Source of the DNA: Gemmatimonadota bacterium | Lineage (GTDB): Bacteria > Gemmatimonadota > Gemmatimonadetes > Longimicrobiales > RSA9 | Length of the DNA stretch: 7,986 nucleotides | Assembly (NCBI GenBank): GCA_019689775.1 | Contig: JADGGV010000165.1 | Coordinates: 1-7,986, forward strand | Direction: 5' to 3' | Shown here: piece after piece, positions 1 to 5,664 of the stretch | Numbering within the stretch: the first letter of the stretch is position 1 | Layout: each line of letters starts with the position of its first letter | Program-made: the position numbers and the translations under genes | The notes under the pieces: generated by a model | Seen by the model: only the letters and a program-made list of their open reading frames with translations | Told to the model about the DNA's origin: nothing | Database searches by the model: none

Positions 1-35
1 GGGCCGCACCGGCCGGCTGCCGAGGCCGGCAACGA

Positions 36-69
36 GACGGCCGCCGGCCCGTGGAGACCGGCGGCCGTC
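36..69 (-). terminator. Strong hairpin downstream of pilT, probable terminator
   Basis: A perfect 12-bp inverted repeat (arms 36-47 and 58-69, GACGGCCGCCGG and its complement) encloses a 10-nt loop. It lies about 50 nt past the pilT stop codon, at the end of the leuB-to-pilT gene run. On the minus strand the stem is followed by CTCGTTGCC, not by a proper run of T. It is therefore either a weak intrinsic terminator, a 3'-end stabilising hairpin, or part of a Rho-dependent end. A second, weaker inverted repeat (GCCGGC at 12-17 and 25-30) follows. No gene is visible in 1-118. Confidence 0.5.
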
Positions 70-118
70 GCACGGTGTTACCCCGCGCACGCCGCGATGC
101 GCCAGCCCGACGCCGGCG

Positions 119-1222
119 CTACTTCGCCGCCATGGCGGGGGCGCCGGGCGGGCGGGCCGACTTCGCGCCGTCGAGGTAGGGCGCGAACTCGGCCTTGTTG
201 TGCGCCTTGGTGTACGCCTCCTCCGGCGTGATCACGTTCTTCATGAGCAGGTCGAGGATCGCCTGATCCATGAGCTGCATGCCGTCCTTGCGGCCGGTCT
301 GCATCATGTTCGGGATCTGGAACGTCTTCCCTTCCCGGATCAGGTTGGCGATCGCCGGCGTGCCGACGAGGATCTCGAGCGCGGCGACGCGCCCGTGGCC
401 GTCCGCCCGGCGCAGGAGCTGCTGCGAGACGACGCCGCGGAGCGTCTCGGCCAGCATCGCCCGGATCTGCTCCTGCTCGTCCGCCGGGAACGCGTTGATG
501 ATGCGGTCGACGGTCTTCGCCGCGGAGTTCGTGTGCAGCGTGCCGAAGACGAGGTGCCCGGTCTCGGCGGCGGTGATGCCGAGCGAGATCGTCTCCAGGT
601 CGCGCATCTCGCCCACCAGGATGACGTCCGGGTCCTCGCGCAGCGCGGCGCGCAGGGCGGCGCTGAACGAGGCGGTGTGGTTGCCGATCTCCCGCTGGTT
701 GACCAGCCCGCGCTTGTTCTGGTGCACGAACTCGATCGGGTCCTCGATCGTGAGCACGTGGTCGGCGCGCGTCTCGTTGATCAGGTCGACCATCGCCGCC
801 AGCGTCGTGCTCTTCCCCGAACCGGTCGGGCCGGTCACGAGGACGAGGCCCTTGTTCAGCTCGCAGAAGTTCCTGACCGCCTCCGGCAGCCCCAGCTCGT
901 CGGCCGACAGCACCTTGCTCGGGATCGTGCGCAGCACCGCGCCGATCCCCTTCCGCTGCCTGAACAGGTTCACGCGGAAGCGGGCGACGTCGGGGATCTC
1001 GTAGGCGAAGTCGAGGTCGTGCTTCGCCTCGAACTCCGCCCGCTGCTCGGGGGTCATGATCTCGTAGAACAGCGCCTGCATGTCCTGCGGGGACAGCTCG
1101 CGGAACTTGATCCGCGTCAGCTCGCCGTGCAGGCGCAGGATCGGCGGGGAGCCGCAGGTGAGGTGCAGGTCGGACCCCTTCTGCTGCACCATCAGGCGGA
1201 GGAACTGATCGATCTGAGCCAT
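119..1222 (-). CDS. pilT: Type IV pilus retraction ATPase PilT
   Basis: Hexameric cytoplasmic motor ATPase that depolymerises type IV pili and drives twitching motility. The 367 aa product is slightly longer than the usual PilT (about 345 aa) because of an Ala/Pro-rich tail after residue 350. Visible motifs are: Walker A GPTGSGKST (131-139); Asp box around TIEDPIEF (158-165); Walker B DVILVGEMRD (199-208) with catalytic Glu205; His box HLVFGTLHTN (223-232); and AIANLIRE (290-297), a one-residue variant of the AIRNLIRE signature that separates PilT from PilU and PilB. All catalytic motifs are intact. The start at 1222 was chosen because MAQIDQFLRLMVQQKGSDLH is the canonical PilT beginning and CGGAG lies 8 nt upstream. 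The same frame stays open to 1924, but that extension is Arg/Pro/Ala-rich and overlaps the preceding gene. It starts 14 bp after the MshEN gene and is probably co-transcribed with it. Confidence 0.95.
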   Translation of the reverse strand: MAQIDQFLRLMVQQKGSDLHLTCGSPPILRLHGELTRIKFRELSPQDMQALFYEIMTPEQRAEFEAKHDLDFAYEIPDVARFRVNLFRQRKGIGAVLRTIPSKVLSADELGLPEAVRNFCELNKGLVLVTGPTGSGKSTTLAAMVDLINETRADHVLTIEDPIEFVHQNKRGLVNQREIGNHTASFSAALRAALREDPDVILVGEMRDLETISLGITAAETGHLVFGTLHTNSAAKTVDRIINAFPADEQEQIRAMLAETLRGVVSQQLLRRADGHGRVAALEILVGTPAIANLIREGKTFQIPNMMQTGRKDGMQLMDQAILDLLMKNVITPEEAYTKAHNKAEFAPYLDGAKSARPPGAPAMAAK

Positions 1223-1236
1223 GCGCTGCGCTCCGC

Positions 1237-2472
1237 TCAGGTAGAAGCGGCGGAAAGGGTCCAGGAGATCTCGCCGCGCTCGCTGCGCGACGGGGCGAGG
1301 ATCCACCGGATGCCGAGCCGGTCGAGGCGGCTGCGCCAGTCGCCCTCGCGCAGGAAGACGAACGAGAGCGGCGCGGCGCCGAGCACGTCGGCGACGGGGA
1401 ACTCGTCGGCCGGCAGGTCGACGCTCAGGGCGTCGAAGTGGAAGGCCGGGAGCGCCGCCAGCACGTCGGGGGACGGGCGCAGCGTGCAGACGCCCGGCAG
1501 CTCGCCATCGTCCGAGAGGTGCACGGCGCGCACGCCATCGGGACGCACGCAGGCCGGGAGGAGCGGCAGGAGCGCGCGGGCAAGCTCGGGCTCCTCCCCG
1601 GCGACGACGACCCGCGCGTTGCCGGCGTGCGCGAGCATCCGCAGATCCGCGACGATCGCTGGCGGGAGCGCGGCGCCGCGGGCGATGGCCCGGCCGACGT
1701 CGCCGGCGTAGCGCGGGCGGAACATGTACTCCGCGCCGCCGGCGCCGACGAGCGCCTGCGCCTCGACGGCCACGGTGTAGCCGGGCTGCTTGAGCGCCGC
1801 GGTCCAGGCGACCAGCCCGCCATCCGTGGAGCGCTCCGGCGGGAACGGCTGGAGCGCGTCGGGGAGCGCCGCGGCCCAGTCGTCCGCGAGCGGGCGCCGG
1901 CGGTCGGCCTCGTCCGAGAACCACCCCCAGGCCGCCCGGCCGCGGACCGAGATGCCGAAGCGCTCGGCGTGGCGCTCGAGCGCCCGGGCGAAGAACTCGG
2001 CGACCGGGAGCGGCGCGCGCGCCTCCTCCGCGCCATCGTGGCCCGCGCCGTAGAGGTGCTCGATCAGCTCGCGGATCCGGGCGGCGGAGGCCAGCGCGAG
2101 CTCGATCTCGTAGCCGGTGCGGGCGCGCAGCTCGTCGAACGTCTCCTGCTGGAGCGGGTTGGCGCAGACGACGGTGAGGGACGTGCCGGTGCGGACGATC
2201 GGCACGGCGAGGTGGGCGAGGGCCCAGTCGCCGGAGACGAGGGCGGCCGCGTCGCGGTCGACGGCCTCGGGGCGCGGGAAGATGAACGGGATGTCGAACT
2301 GGCTGGCCAGCGCCCAGTCGATCTCCTCGCGCGTGACCAGGCCGAGCGCGATCAACGCCTGGCCGAAGAACCCGCCGTGGAGCCGCTGGTACTCGAGGGC
2401 CTCCTCGATCTCCGCCTCGGTCACCCGGCCGGATTCGAGGAGGATCCGGCCGAGGTTCCGCTTTTCCGCCAT
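1237..2472 (-). CDS. MshEN-domain protein with degenerate PilB/GspE-like C-terminal part
   Basis: The 411 aa protein opens with a complete MshEN (T2SSE_N) domain, the c-di-GMP-binding N-terminal domain of PilB/GspE/MshE ATPases. Two 24-residue motifs of the LG..L...G.V....I..AL..Q type span 6-29 and 35-58, separated by five residues. The rest of the domain runs to about 141 (VPIV, ANPLQQETFDELRARTGYEIELALAS-type pattern). Residues 155-411 match no family I can name with certainty. Their layout loosely follows a secretion ATPase: NARVVVAG (285-292) sits where Walker A would be but lacks GxxGxGKS, FDALSVDLP (346-354) resembles a Walker B strand, and LSFVFLREG (369-377) resembles the following strand. 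ATPase activity is therefore unlikely. The gene lies directly before pilT, so a role in pilus regulation or assembly is inferred. The start at 2472 follows an AGGAGAGGAG ribosome binding site and begins with the domain itself. A start at 2550 would add 26 low-complexity residues overlapping leuB. Confidence 0.8.
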   Translation of the reverse strand: MAEKRNLGRILLESGRVTEAEIEEALEYQRLHGGFFGQALIALGLVTREEIDWALASQFDIPFIFPRPEAVDRDAAALVSGDWALAHLAVPIVRTGTSLTVVCANPLQQETFDELRARTGYEIELALASAARIRELIEHLYGAGHDGAEEARAPLPVAEFFARALERHAERFGISVRGRAAWGWFSDEADRRRPLADDWAAALPDALQPFPPERSTDGGLVAWTAALKQPGYTVAVEAQALVGAGGAEYMFRPRYAGDVGRAIARGAALPPAIVADLRMLAHAGNARVVVAGEEPELARALLPLLPACVRPDGVRAVHLSDDGELPGVCTLRPSPDVLAALPAFHFDALSVDLPADEFPVADVLGAAPLSFVFLREGDWRSRLDRLGIRWILAPSRSERGEISWTLSAAST

Positions 2473-2474
2473 GA

Positions 2475-2484
2475 CTCCTCTCCT
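2475..2484 (-). promoter_or_regulatory. Ribosome binding site of the MshEN gene, overlapping the leuB stop
   Basis: Minus-strand AGGAGAGGAG holds two purine-rich anti-SD matches; the upstream AGGAG is 7 nt from the ATG at 2472. The leuB stop codon TAG (2483-2485) overlaps it by two bases, which suggests translational coupling between leuB and the MshEN gene and fixes the start at 2472. Confidence 0.7.
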
Positions 2485-3544
2485 AGGGCGCCACGTCGCG
2501 CAGCGCCGTGCACACCCAGTCGCCGACGGCCTCCGTGCCGAGGGTGCCACCGAGGTCCGGGGTCGTCTTCCCCTGGCGGATCGTGGCGCGCACGGCGGCC
2601 TCGATCCGGGCCGCGGCCTGCGCGTAGCCGAGCTGCTCGAGCATGAGCGCGGCCGTCAGGATCGCCGCCAGCGGGTTCGCGCGGTCGAGCCCGGCGATGT
2701 CCGGGGCCGAGCCGTGCACCGGCTCGAACAGGCCGGGCTTGCCCGGGTGCAGGTTCGCCGACGGCGCCAGGCCGAGCCCGCCGACGAGCGCGGCCGCGAG
2801 GTCGCTCAGGATGTCGCCGAACAGGTTCGAGGCGACGATGACGTCGTACCGCGCCGGGTGCAGCACCATGTCGAGCGCGAGCGCATCGACGTATATCGCC
2901 TCGCGCTCGATGTCGGCGTACTCCTCGCCGACCTCGGCGAAGACCCGCCGGTAGAGCCCGCCGGCGAACTGCATCGCGTTCGCCTTGTCCGCGAGCGTCA
3001 CGCGCCGCCGGCCCGCGGCGCGCGCATACTCGAAGGCCGCCCGGACGATCCGCTCGACGCCCTTGCGGGTGTTCACGTCCTCCTCGATGGCGACCTCGTC
3101 CGGCGTGCCCCGCTTGAAGAGGCCGCCGAGCCCGACGTAGACGCCCTCCGTGTTCTCGCGGAAGATCACGATGTCGACGTCCTCCGGGGCCACAGTGCGC
3201 AGCGGCGAGAACGACGGGTCCATCAGCCGGACCGGCCGGAGATTCACGTAGAGGTCGAACCGGAAGCGCATCCCGAGGAGGATCTCGCGCGCGTGCGCGT
3301 TGTCCGGGACGCGGGGATCGCCGAGCGCGCCGAGCAGGAGCGCGTCGTAGCCGGTCTCGAGCTCGCGCATCTCGGCGTCGGTGACCGCCACGCCGCGGGC
3401 CAGGTACTGCTCGGCCCCGAGGTCCCACTGCACGAGGTCGAGCGGGATCCGCTCGACCTCGCCGACGCACGAGAGGACCTTGCGCGCCTGGCGCACCACC
3501 TCGACGCCGATTCCGTCGCCGGGAATGAGAGCGATCCTGGGCAT
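2483..3544 (-). CDS. leuB: 3-isopropylmalate dehydrogenase (LeuB), actinobacterial/mycobacterial-like subtype
   Basis: Cytoplasmic beta-decarboxylating dehydrogenase that oxidises 3-isopropylmalate with NAD+ in leucine biosynthesis. The 353 aa length is normal. Family residues fall in order: IPGDGIG (7-13), Arg93 and Arg103 (NLRPVRL at 101-107), Arg129 and Tyr136 in FRENTEGVYVG, Lys187, Asp220, and Asp244/Asp248 in NLFGDILSD. The nucleotide-binding segment EPVHGSAPDIAG (274-285) has Asp282, which suggests NAD rather than NADP. The loop RENTEGVYVG followed by GTPDEVAIEEDVNTRKGVERIV resembles the LeuB subtype of Mycobacterium (REGTEGPYTG) rather than the E. coli RELTGGIYFG form. Related enzymes such as homoisocitrate or tartrate dehydrogenase share this RENTEG loop, so substrate assignment is probable, not certain. 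The start MPRIALIPGDGIG is canonical, yet no clear Shine-Dalgarno precedes it. No other leucine genes are in the window. Confidence 0.85.
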   Translation of the reverse strand: MPRIALIPGDGIGVEVVRQARKVLSCVGEVERIPLDLVQWDLGAEQYLARGVAVTDAEMRELETGYDALLLGALGDPRVPDNAHAREILLGMRFRFDLYVNLRPVRLMDPSFSPLRTVAPEDVDIVIFRENTEGVYVGLGGLFKRGTPDEVAIEEDVNTRKGVERIVRAAFEYARAAGRRRVTLADKANAMQFAGGLYRRVFAEVGEEYADIEREAIYVDALALDMVLHPARYDVIVASNLFGDILSDLAAALVGGLGLAPSANLHPGKPGLFEPVHGSAPDIAGLDRANPLAAILTAALMLEQLGYAQAAARIEAAVRATIRQGKTTPDLGGTLGTEAVGDWVCTALRDVAP

Positions 3545-3683
3545 GAAGTCGGTCTGGCTGTGCGCGCGGAATGGGGGCAGACGTCGCGGCGGCGGGCGCG
3601 AGGAGTCCCGGATTGTTATCGGCAGCCCGGACCCGACTCTTTAGCGCCAGACCACGCCGAAAGCGCCGCTCCGCGCGGGGGGT
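3545..3683. other. Intergenic gap upstream of leuB
   Basis: This 139-bp gap separates the leuB gene run from the lipoprotein pair and must contain the leuB promoter if leuB is not transcribed from further upstream. The only hint is minus-strand GATAAC (plus-strand 3615-3620), which matches TATAAT at four of six positions, with a poor -35 (TAAAGA) 17 bp upstream. I see no tRNA, convincing terminator or riboswitch here. Confidence 0.25.
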
Positions 3684-4190
3684 TCATGGGTGGGCCGGCG
3701 CCGGCGCCTGCACCAGGAGCAGGCCTCGCGCGTCGGCCGTGAGGGAACGGAAGGCGTAGGCCCCCGCCGGGGCGCCCTCGAGGCTGACCACCCACGCGGC
3801 GCCCGTGGCCACGAGCGGCGGCCCGCGGAGCTGGCCGGTGCGCTCCAGGAACTGGCGCGCCTCGGGGGTGAGGGCGGCCGTGTCGAACGCGACGGCGTAG
3901 CCGCGTGGATCCGCGGCGATGAAGCGGACGACGTCGCCCGGGCGGGCGCGGACCGTCTCGGGCTCGACGGCGTGGGCGGGCGTCTGGCGAAGCCGCACGT
4001 CCCGCACGGCGACGTCCGGTCCGAGCTCGAGCGTGTCGGCGCCGAGCGGCAGCATTCGGGTGGCTCGCTGACCGACGGACCGCCCCGTCCGATCACAGCC
4101 GGCGCCGGCCAGCACGACGAGGAGCACGAGAACGGCGCCGGGCCGCCTCCCGAAGAAGCAGCCCGGCGCCGGGGACTGCACACGCGGCAT
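3684..4190 (-). CDS. Cupredoxin-like lipoprotein lacking copper ligands
   Basis: The 168 aa product has an N-terminal signal sequence with Arg15/Arg16, a hydrophobic stretch (18-29) and a lipobox-like LAGAGC ending in Cys32. The +2 residue is Asp, which in enterobacteria retains lipoproteins in the inner membrane. Residues about 75-160 follow the plastocyanin-like order: EPETVRARPGDVVRF (76-90), GYAVAF (97-102), a loop rich in Pro/Gly, then GAYAFRSL...GLLLV (143-160). Where a copper protein has His after the first strands there is Tyr98, and the C..H...GM segment reads Ser149, Ala152 and Leu157, so copper binding is not expected. The assignment rests on pattern only. It starts 7 bp after the cytochrome c stop, so the pair is very likely one transcript and translationally coupled. 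A GTG one codon upstream (4191-4193) is an equally possible start. Confidence 0.7.
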   Translation of the reverse strand: MPRVQSPAPGCFFGRRPGAVLVLLVVLAGAGCDRTGRSVGQRATRMLPLGADTLELGPDVAVRDVRLRQTPAHAVEPETVRARPGDVVRFIAADPRGYAVAFDTAALTPEARQFLERTGQLRGPPLVATGAAWVVSLEGAPAGAYAFRSLTADARGLLLVQAPAPAHP

Positions 4191-4197
4191 CACGCCG

Positions 4198-4698
4198 TCA
4201 GGGCGTGCCGCCGTGCGAGAGCGCCCACTCGTAGGCCGCGACCGCCTTCACCTGCTCGTCGGTGATGTTCGAGCCCCCCTTCGGCGGCATCGGCGCCGGG
4301 TGCTGCTTCGGCTGCGGCACGCCGTTGGTGATCAGCGTGACGTAGGCGTTGTAGTCGTTGCCGTCGAGGTTGAGGTACTGGTTGTCCGTCAGGTCCGGGG
4401 CGAGCGTCGTGCCCTTGGCGTCCATGCCGTGGCAGGTGTAGCAGTTGCCGGCCCCGTGGAAGATCTCGCGGCCCTGGTTGATCATGTCGGCCGTCACGCC
4501 CGGCGGGAGGTTCGCCGGGACCGCGGCCGTCGTGGTCGTCGGAGCGGGCGCCGCCGGCTGCTCCGGCGCCGGCGCCGGCGCCTCGGCCGTCGTCTCGGCG
4601 GTCGTGCTCGGCGCTTCCTCGCCGCCCTTCTTACACCCGGCCGCCACGGCGGCCAGCGCCGCAACGGCGATCCACCTCGTCCACTCCACGCTACGCAT
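4198..4698 (-). CDS. Membrane-anchored (lipoprotein) mono-heme cytochrome c
   Basis: The 166 aa electron-transfer protein is exported and lipid-anchored: hydrophobic segment 9-20, then AAGC with Cys22 followed by KKGG. Residues 31-67 form a Thr/Ala/Pro-rich linker likely to act as a flexible tether. The class I cytochrome c domain follows: GREIFHGAGNCYTCHG carries the heme motif CYTCH (Cys86, Cys89, His90), APDLT follows at 100-104, and Met137 in APMPPKGG is the probable distal heme ligand. The C-terminal helix TDEQVKAVAAYEWALSH (147-162) is typical of the family. The partner oxidase or reductase is not in the window. The start at 4698 follows a strong GAGGAGGGA, and the signal peptide begins there; the frame is open further upstream to 4992, but that stretch is intergenic and overlaps the next gene. 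The following gene begins 7 bp downstream. Confidence 0.93.
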   Translation of the reverse strand: MRSVEWTRWIAVAALAAVAAGCKKGGEEAPSTTAETTAEAPAPAPEQPAAPAPTTTTAAVPANLPPGVTADMINQGREIFHGAGNCYTCHGMDAKGTTLAPDLTDNQYLNLDGNDYNAYVTLITNGVPQPKQHPAPMPPKGGSNITDEQVKAVAAYEWALSHGGTP

Positions 4699-4703
4699 GG
4701 TGG

Positions 4704-4712
4704 TCCCTCCTC
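4704..4712 (-). promoter_or_regulatory. Ribosome binding site of the cytochrome c gene
   Basis: Minus-strand GAGGAGGGA lies 5 nt before the ATG at 4698. It is one of the best Shine-Dalgarno matches in the window and rejects the longer open frame that begins at 4992. Confidence 0.75.
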
Positions 4713-4733
4713 GTCGGTGCCAGGATATCACGT

Positions 4734-4785
4734 GCGGGCCATGGGCCCGCTCCAATCGGCGCGGCCGCCGGCAGGGCGCCGGCGG
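4734..4785. repeat. Two consecutive hairpins between the zinc-ribbon gene and the cytochrome c gene
   Basis: Two perfect inverted repeats occupy this 121-bp gap: CCGCCGGC (4765-4772) with GCCGGCGG (4778-4785) around a 5-nt loop, and GCGGGCC (4734-4740) with GGCCCGC (4744-4750) around ATG. On the minus strand the first comes about 35 nt after the zinc-ribbon stop. Neither is followed by a T run. They may end the upstream transcript or act in the 5' leader of the cytochrome transcript. At this GC content, short GC-only stems arise often by chance. A TTGACG hexamer at 4818-4823 (minus strand) could be a -35 element, but the matching -10 (AATCTT) is poor. Confidence 0.35.
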
Positions 4786-4819
4786 ACGGGCGCAAAGATT
4801 GGGGTCCGGCACGCAAGCG

Positions 4820-5554
4820 TCAAGCCGTGGCCGCCGGGCCGGCGGTCGCCGCCCCGCAGGTGATGCAGAAACGCCAGCCGCGCTCGAGCGTCTCGCCGCA
4901 CGCAACGCACGGCATCGTGGATTGATCCGCGCCGCAGTGGGGGCAGAAGCGGACCTCGCGTCCGACCGGCAGCCCCTCCCGGCAGAAGGCACAGCTCGCG
5001 CCCGCGTCGGTCGCGGCGACGGGCGCGCGCACGGCGCCCCCCGCCGCCGGCGCGGGCCGCGCGGCCGACGCGTCGGCGACGGGCGCGACGGGATCGACCG
5101 GCGCGACTGCCGCCCCCGGTCCGGCGGGCTCCGCCTCCGCGTTCGCCTCCGCCTCCGGCGGCGAGGCCGGCGCGAAGCGCGCGTGCGCGGCAGCGTCGCC
5201 GCCGGCCGGCGCGGCCGAGGCCGAGTCGGCTGCCGGCCGGACCCAGACCTCGCAGGCCGCGAAGCGGCGGTAGAGCCCCGTGTCCGGGTTCGGCGAGGCC
5301 AGCTCGCGGCGGAGCAGCTCGCGCGCCTCGGCCGGCTCGAGCCGCACCCGGTCCCCTTCCCCGGCCAGGAGGCGCAACAGCGCCGCCTCGTAGTCGGCGT
5401 TCAGCTCGACGCCCACCGTCGGGCGGACCACGCGGTAGGGCACGAGCTCCTGGTAGATCTCCGCGACCGTGACGGGCGCGGCCTCGACGTCCGAGCGCCG
5501 ACGGCGAATCGCCTCCACCAGCGACCGGTGGAGGCGGTCAACCACTGGGTCCAT
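4820..5554 (-). CDS. Double zinc ribbon protein with uncharacterised N-terminal domain
   Basis: The 244 aa product has three parts. Residues 1-106 form a compact, mostly helical domain I do not recognise (features: EIYQELVPYR at 32-41, VGVELNADYEAALLRLL at 47-63, RRFAACEVWV at 96-105). Residues 107-184 are a low-complexity Ala/Pro linker. Residues 188-233 carry four CxxC knuckles: CAFC (188-191) with CPHC (204-207), and CVAC (216-219) with CITC (230-233). This is two zinc ribbons of the DZR type, usually a protein- or nucleic-acid-binding accessory module. No signal peptide or membrane segment is seen, so it is probably cytoplasmic. The start at 5554 has GAGG 9 nt upstream and precedes the folded region. 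The same frame stays open to 6565, but that part lies across the preceding gene and is a composition artefact. A function cannot be assigned. Confidence 0.85.
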   Translation of the reverse strand: MDPVVDRLHRSLVEAIRRRRSDVEAAPVTVAEIYQELVPYRVVRPTVGVELNADYEAALLRLLAGEGDRVRLEPAEARELLRRELASPNPDTGLYRRFAACEVWVRPAADSASAAPAGGDAAAHARFAPASPPEAEANAEAEPAGPGAAVAPVDPVAPVADASAARPAPAAGGAVRAPVAATDAGASCAFCREGLPVGREVRFCPHCGADQSTMPCVACGETLERGWRFCITCGAATAGPAATA

Positions 5555-5610
5555 TATCGTGTGCCTCGTGAAAGGGATCGTGCTGGCGGCGGGTGAACGC
5601 CGGCTTGCAT

Positions 5611-5657
5611 GCGGCGCGCTAGCGCCGCCGCGCCCGACGGCCCGGTCGCCGGGTCGG
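5611..5657. repeat. Pair of hairpins in the gap before the zinc-ribbon gene
   Basis: The 110-bp gap after the membrane TPR gene holds two inverted repeats: CCCGG-TCG-CCGGG (5641-5653, extendable with CCGA/TCGG at 5634-5637 and 5654-5657), 11 nt past the TPR stop, and GCGGCGC-GCTA-GCGCCGC (5611-5628). No T run follows on the minus strand. They could attenuate transcription between the TPR pair and the zinc-ribbon gene, which may then need its own promoter. None is evident. Confidence 0.35.
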
Positions 5658-5664
5658 ACGCGGT

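Noticed and set aside
1223..1924. Upstream extension of the pilT reading frame to a 601 aa protein
   Set aside because: The extra 234 residues are Arg/Pro/Ala-rich with no domain and overlap the MshEN gene. PilT has its own canonical start and Shine-Dalgarno at 1222.
3545..3683. tRNA or riboswitch (leucine leader) ahead of leuB
   Set aside because: No cloverleaf, Leu-codon run, leader peptide or terminator/antiterminator pair is visible in the gap.
2117..3742. Long plus-strand open frames opposite leuB and its neighbours (up to 541 aa)
   Set aside because: These are antisense frames kept open by high GC. Their translations are Arg/Ala-rich and show no family motif, whereas the minus-strand genes are clear.
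5546..5558. Near-perfect -10 (GATAAT) at the start of the zinc-ribbon gene
   Set aside because: It overlaps the start codon and has no -35 partner; a promoter there would initiate inside the gene.
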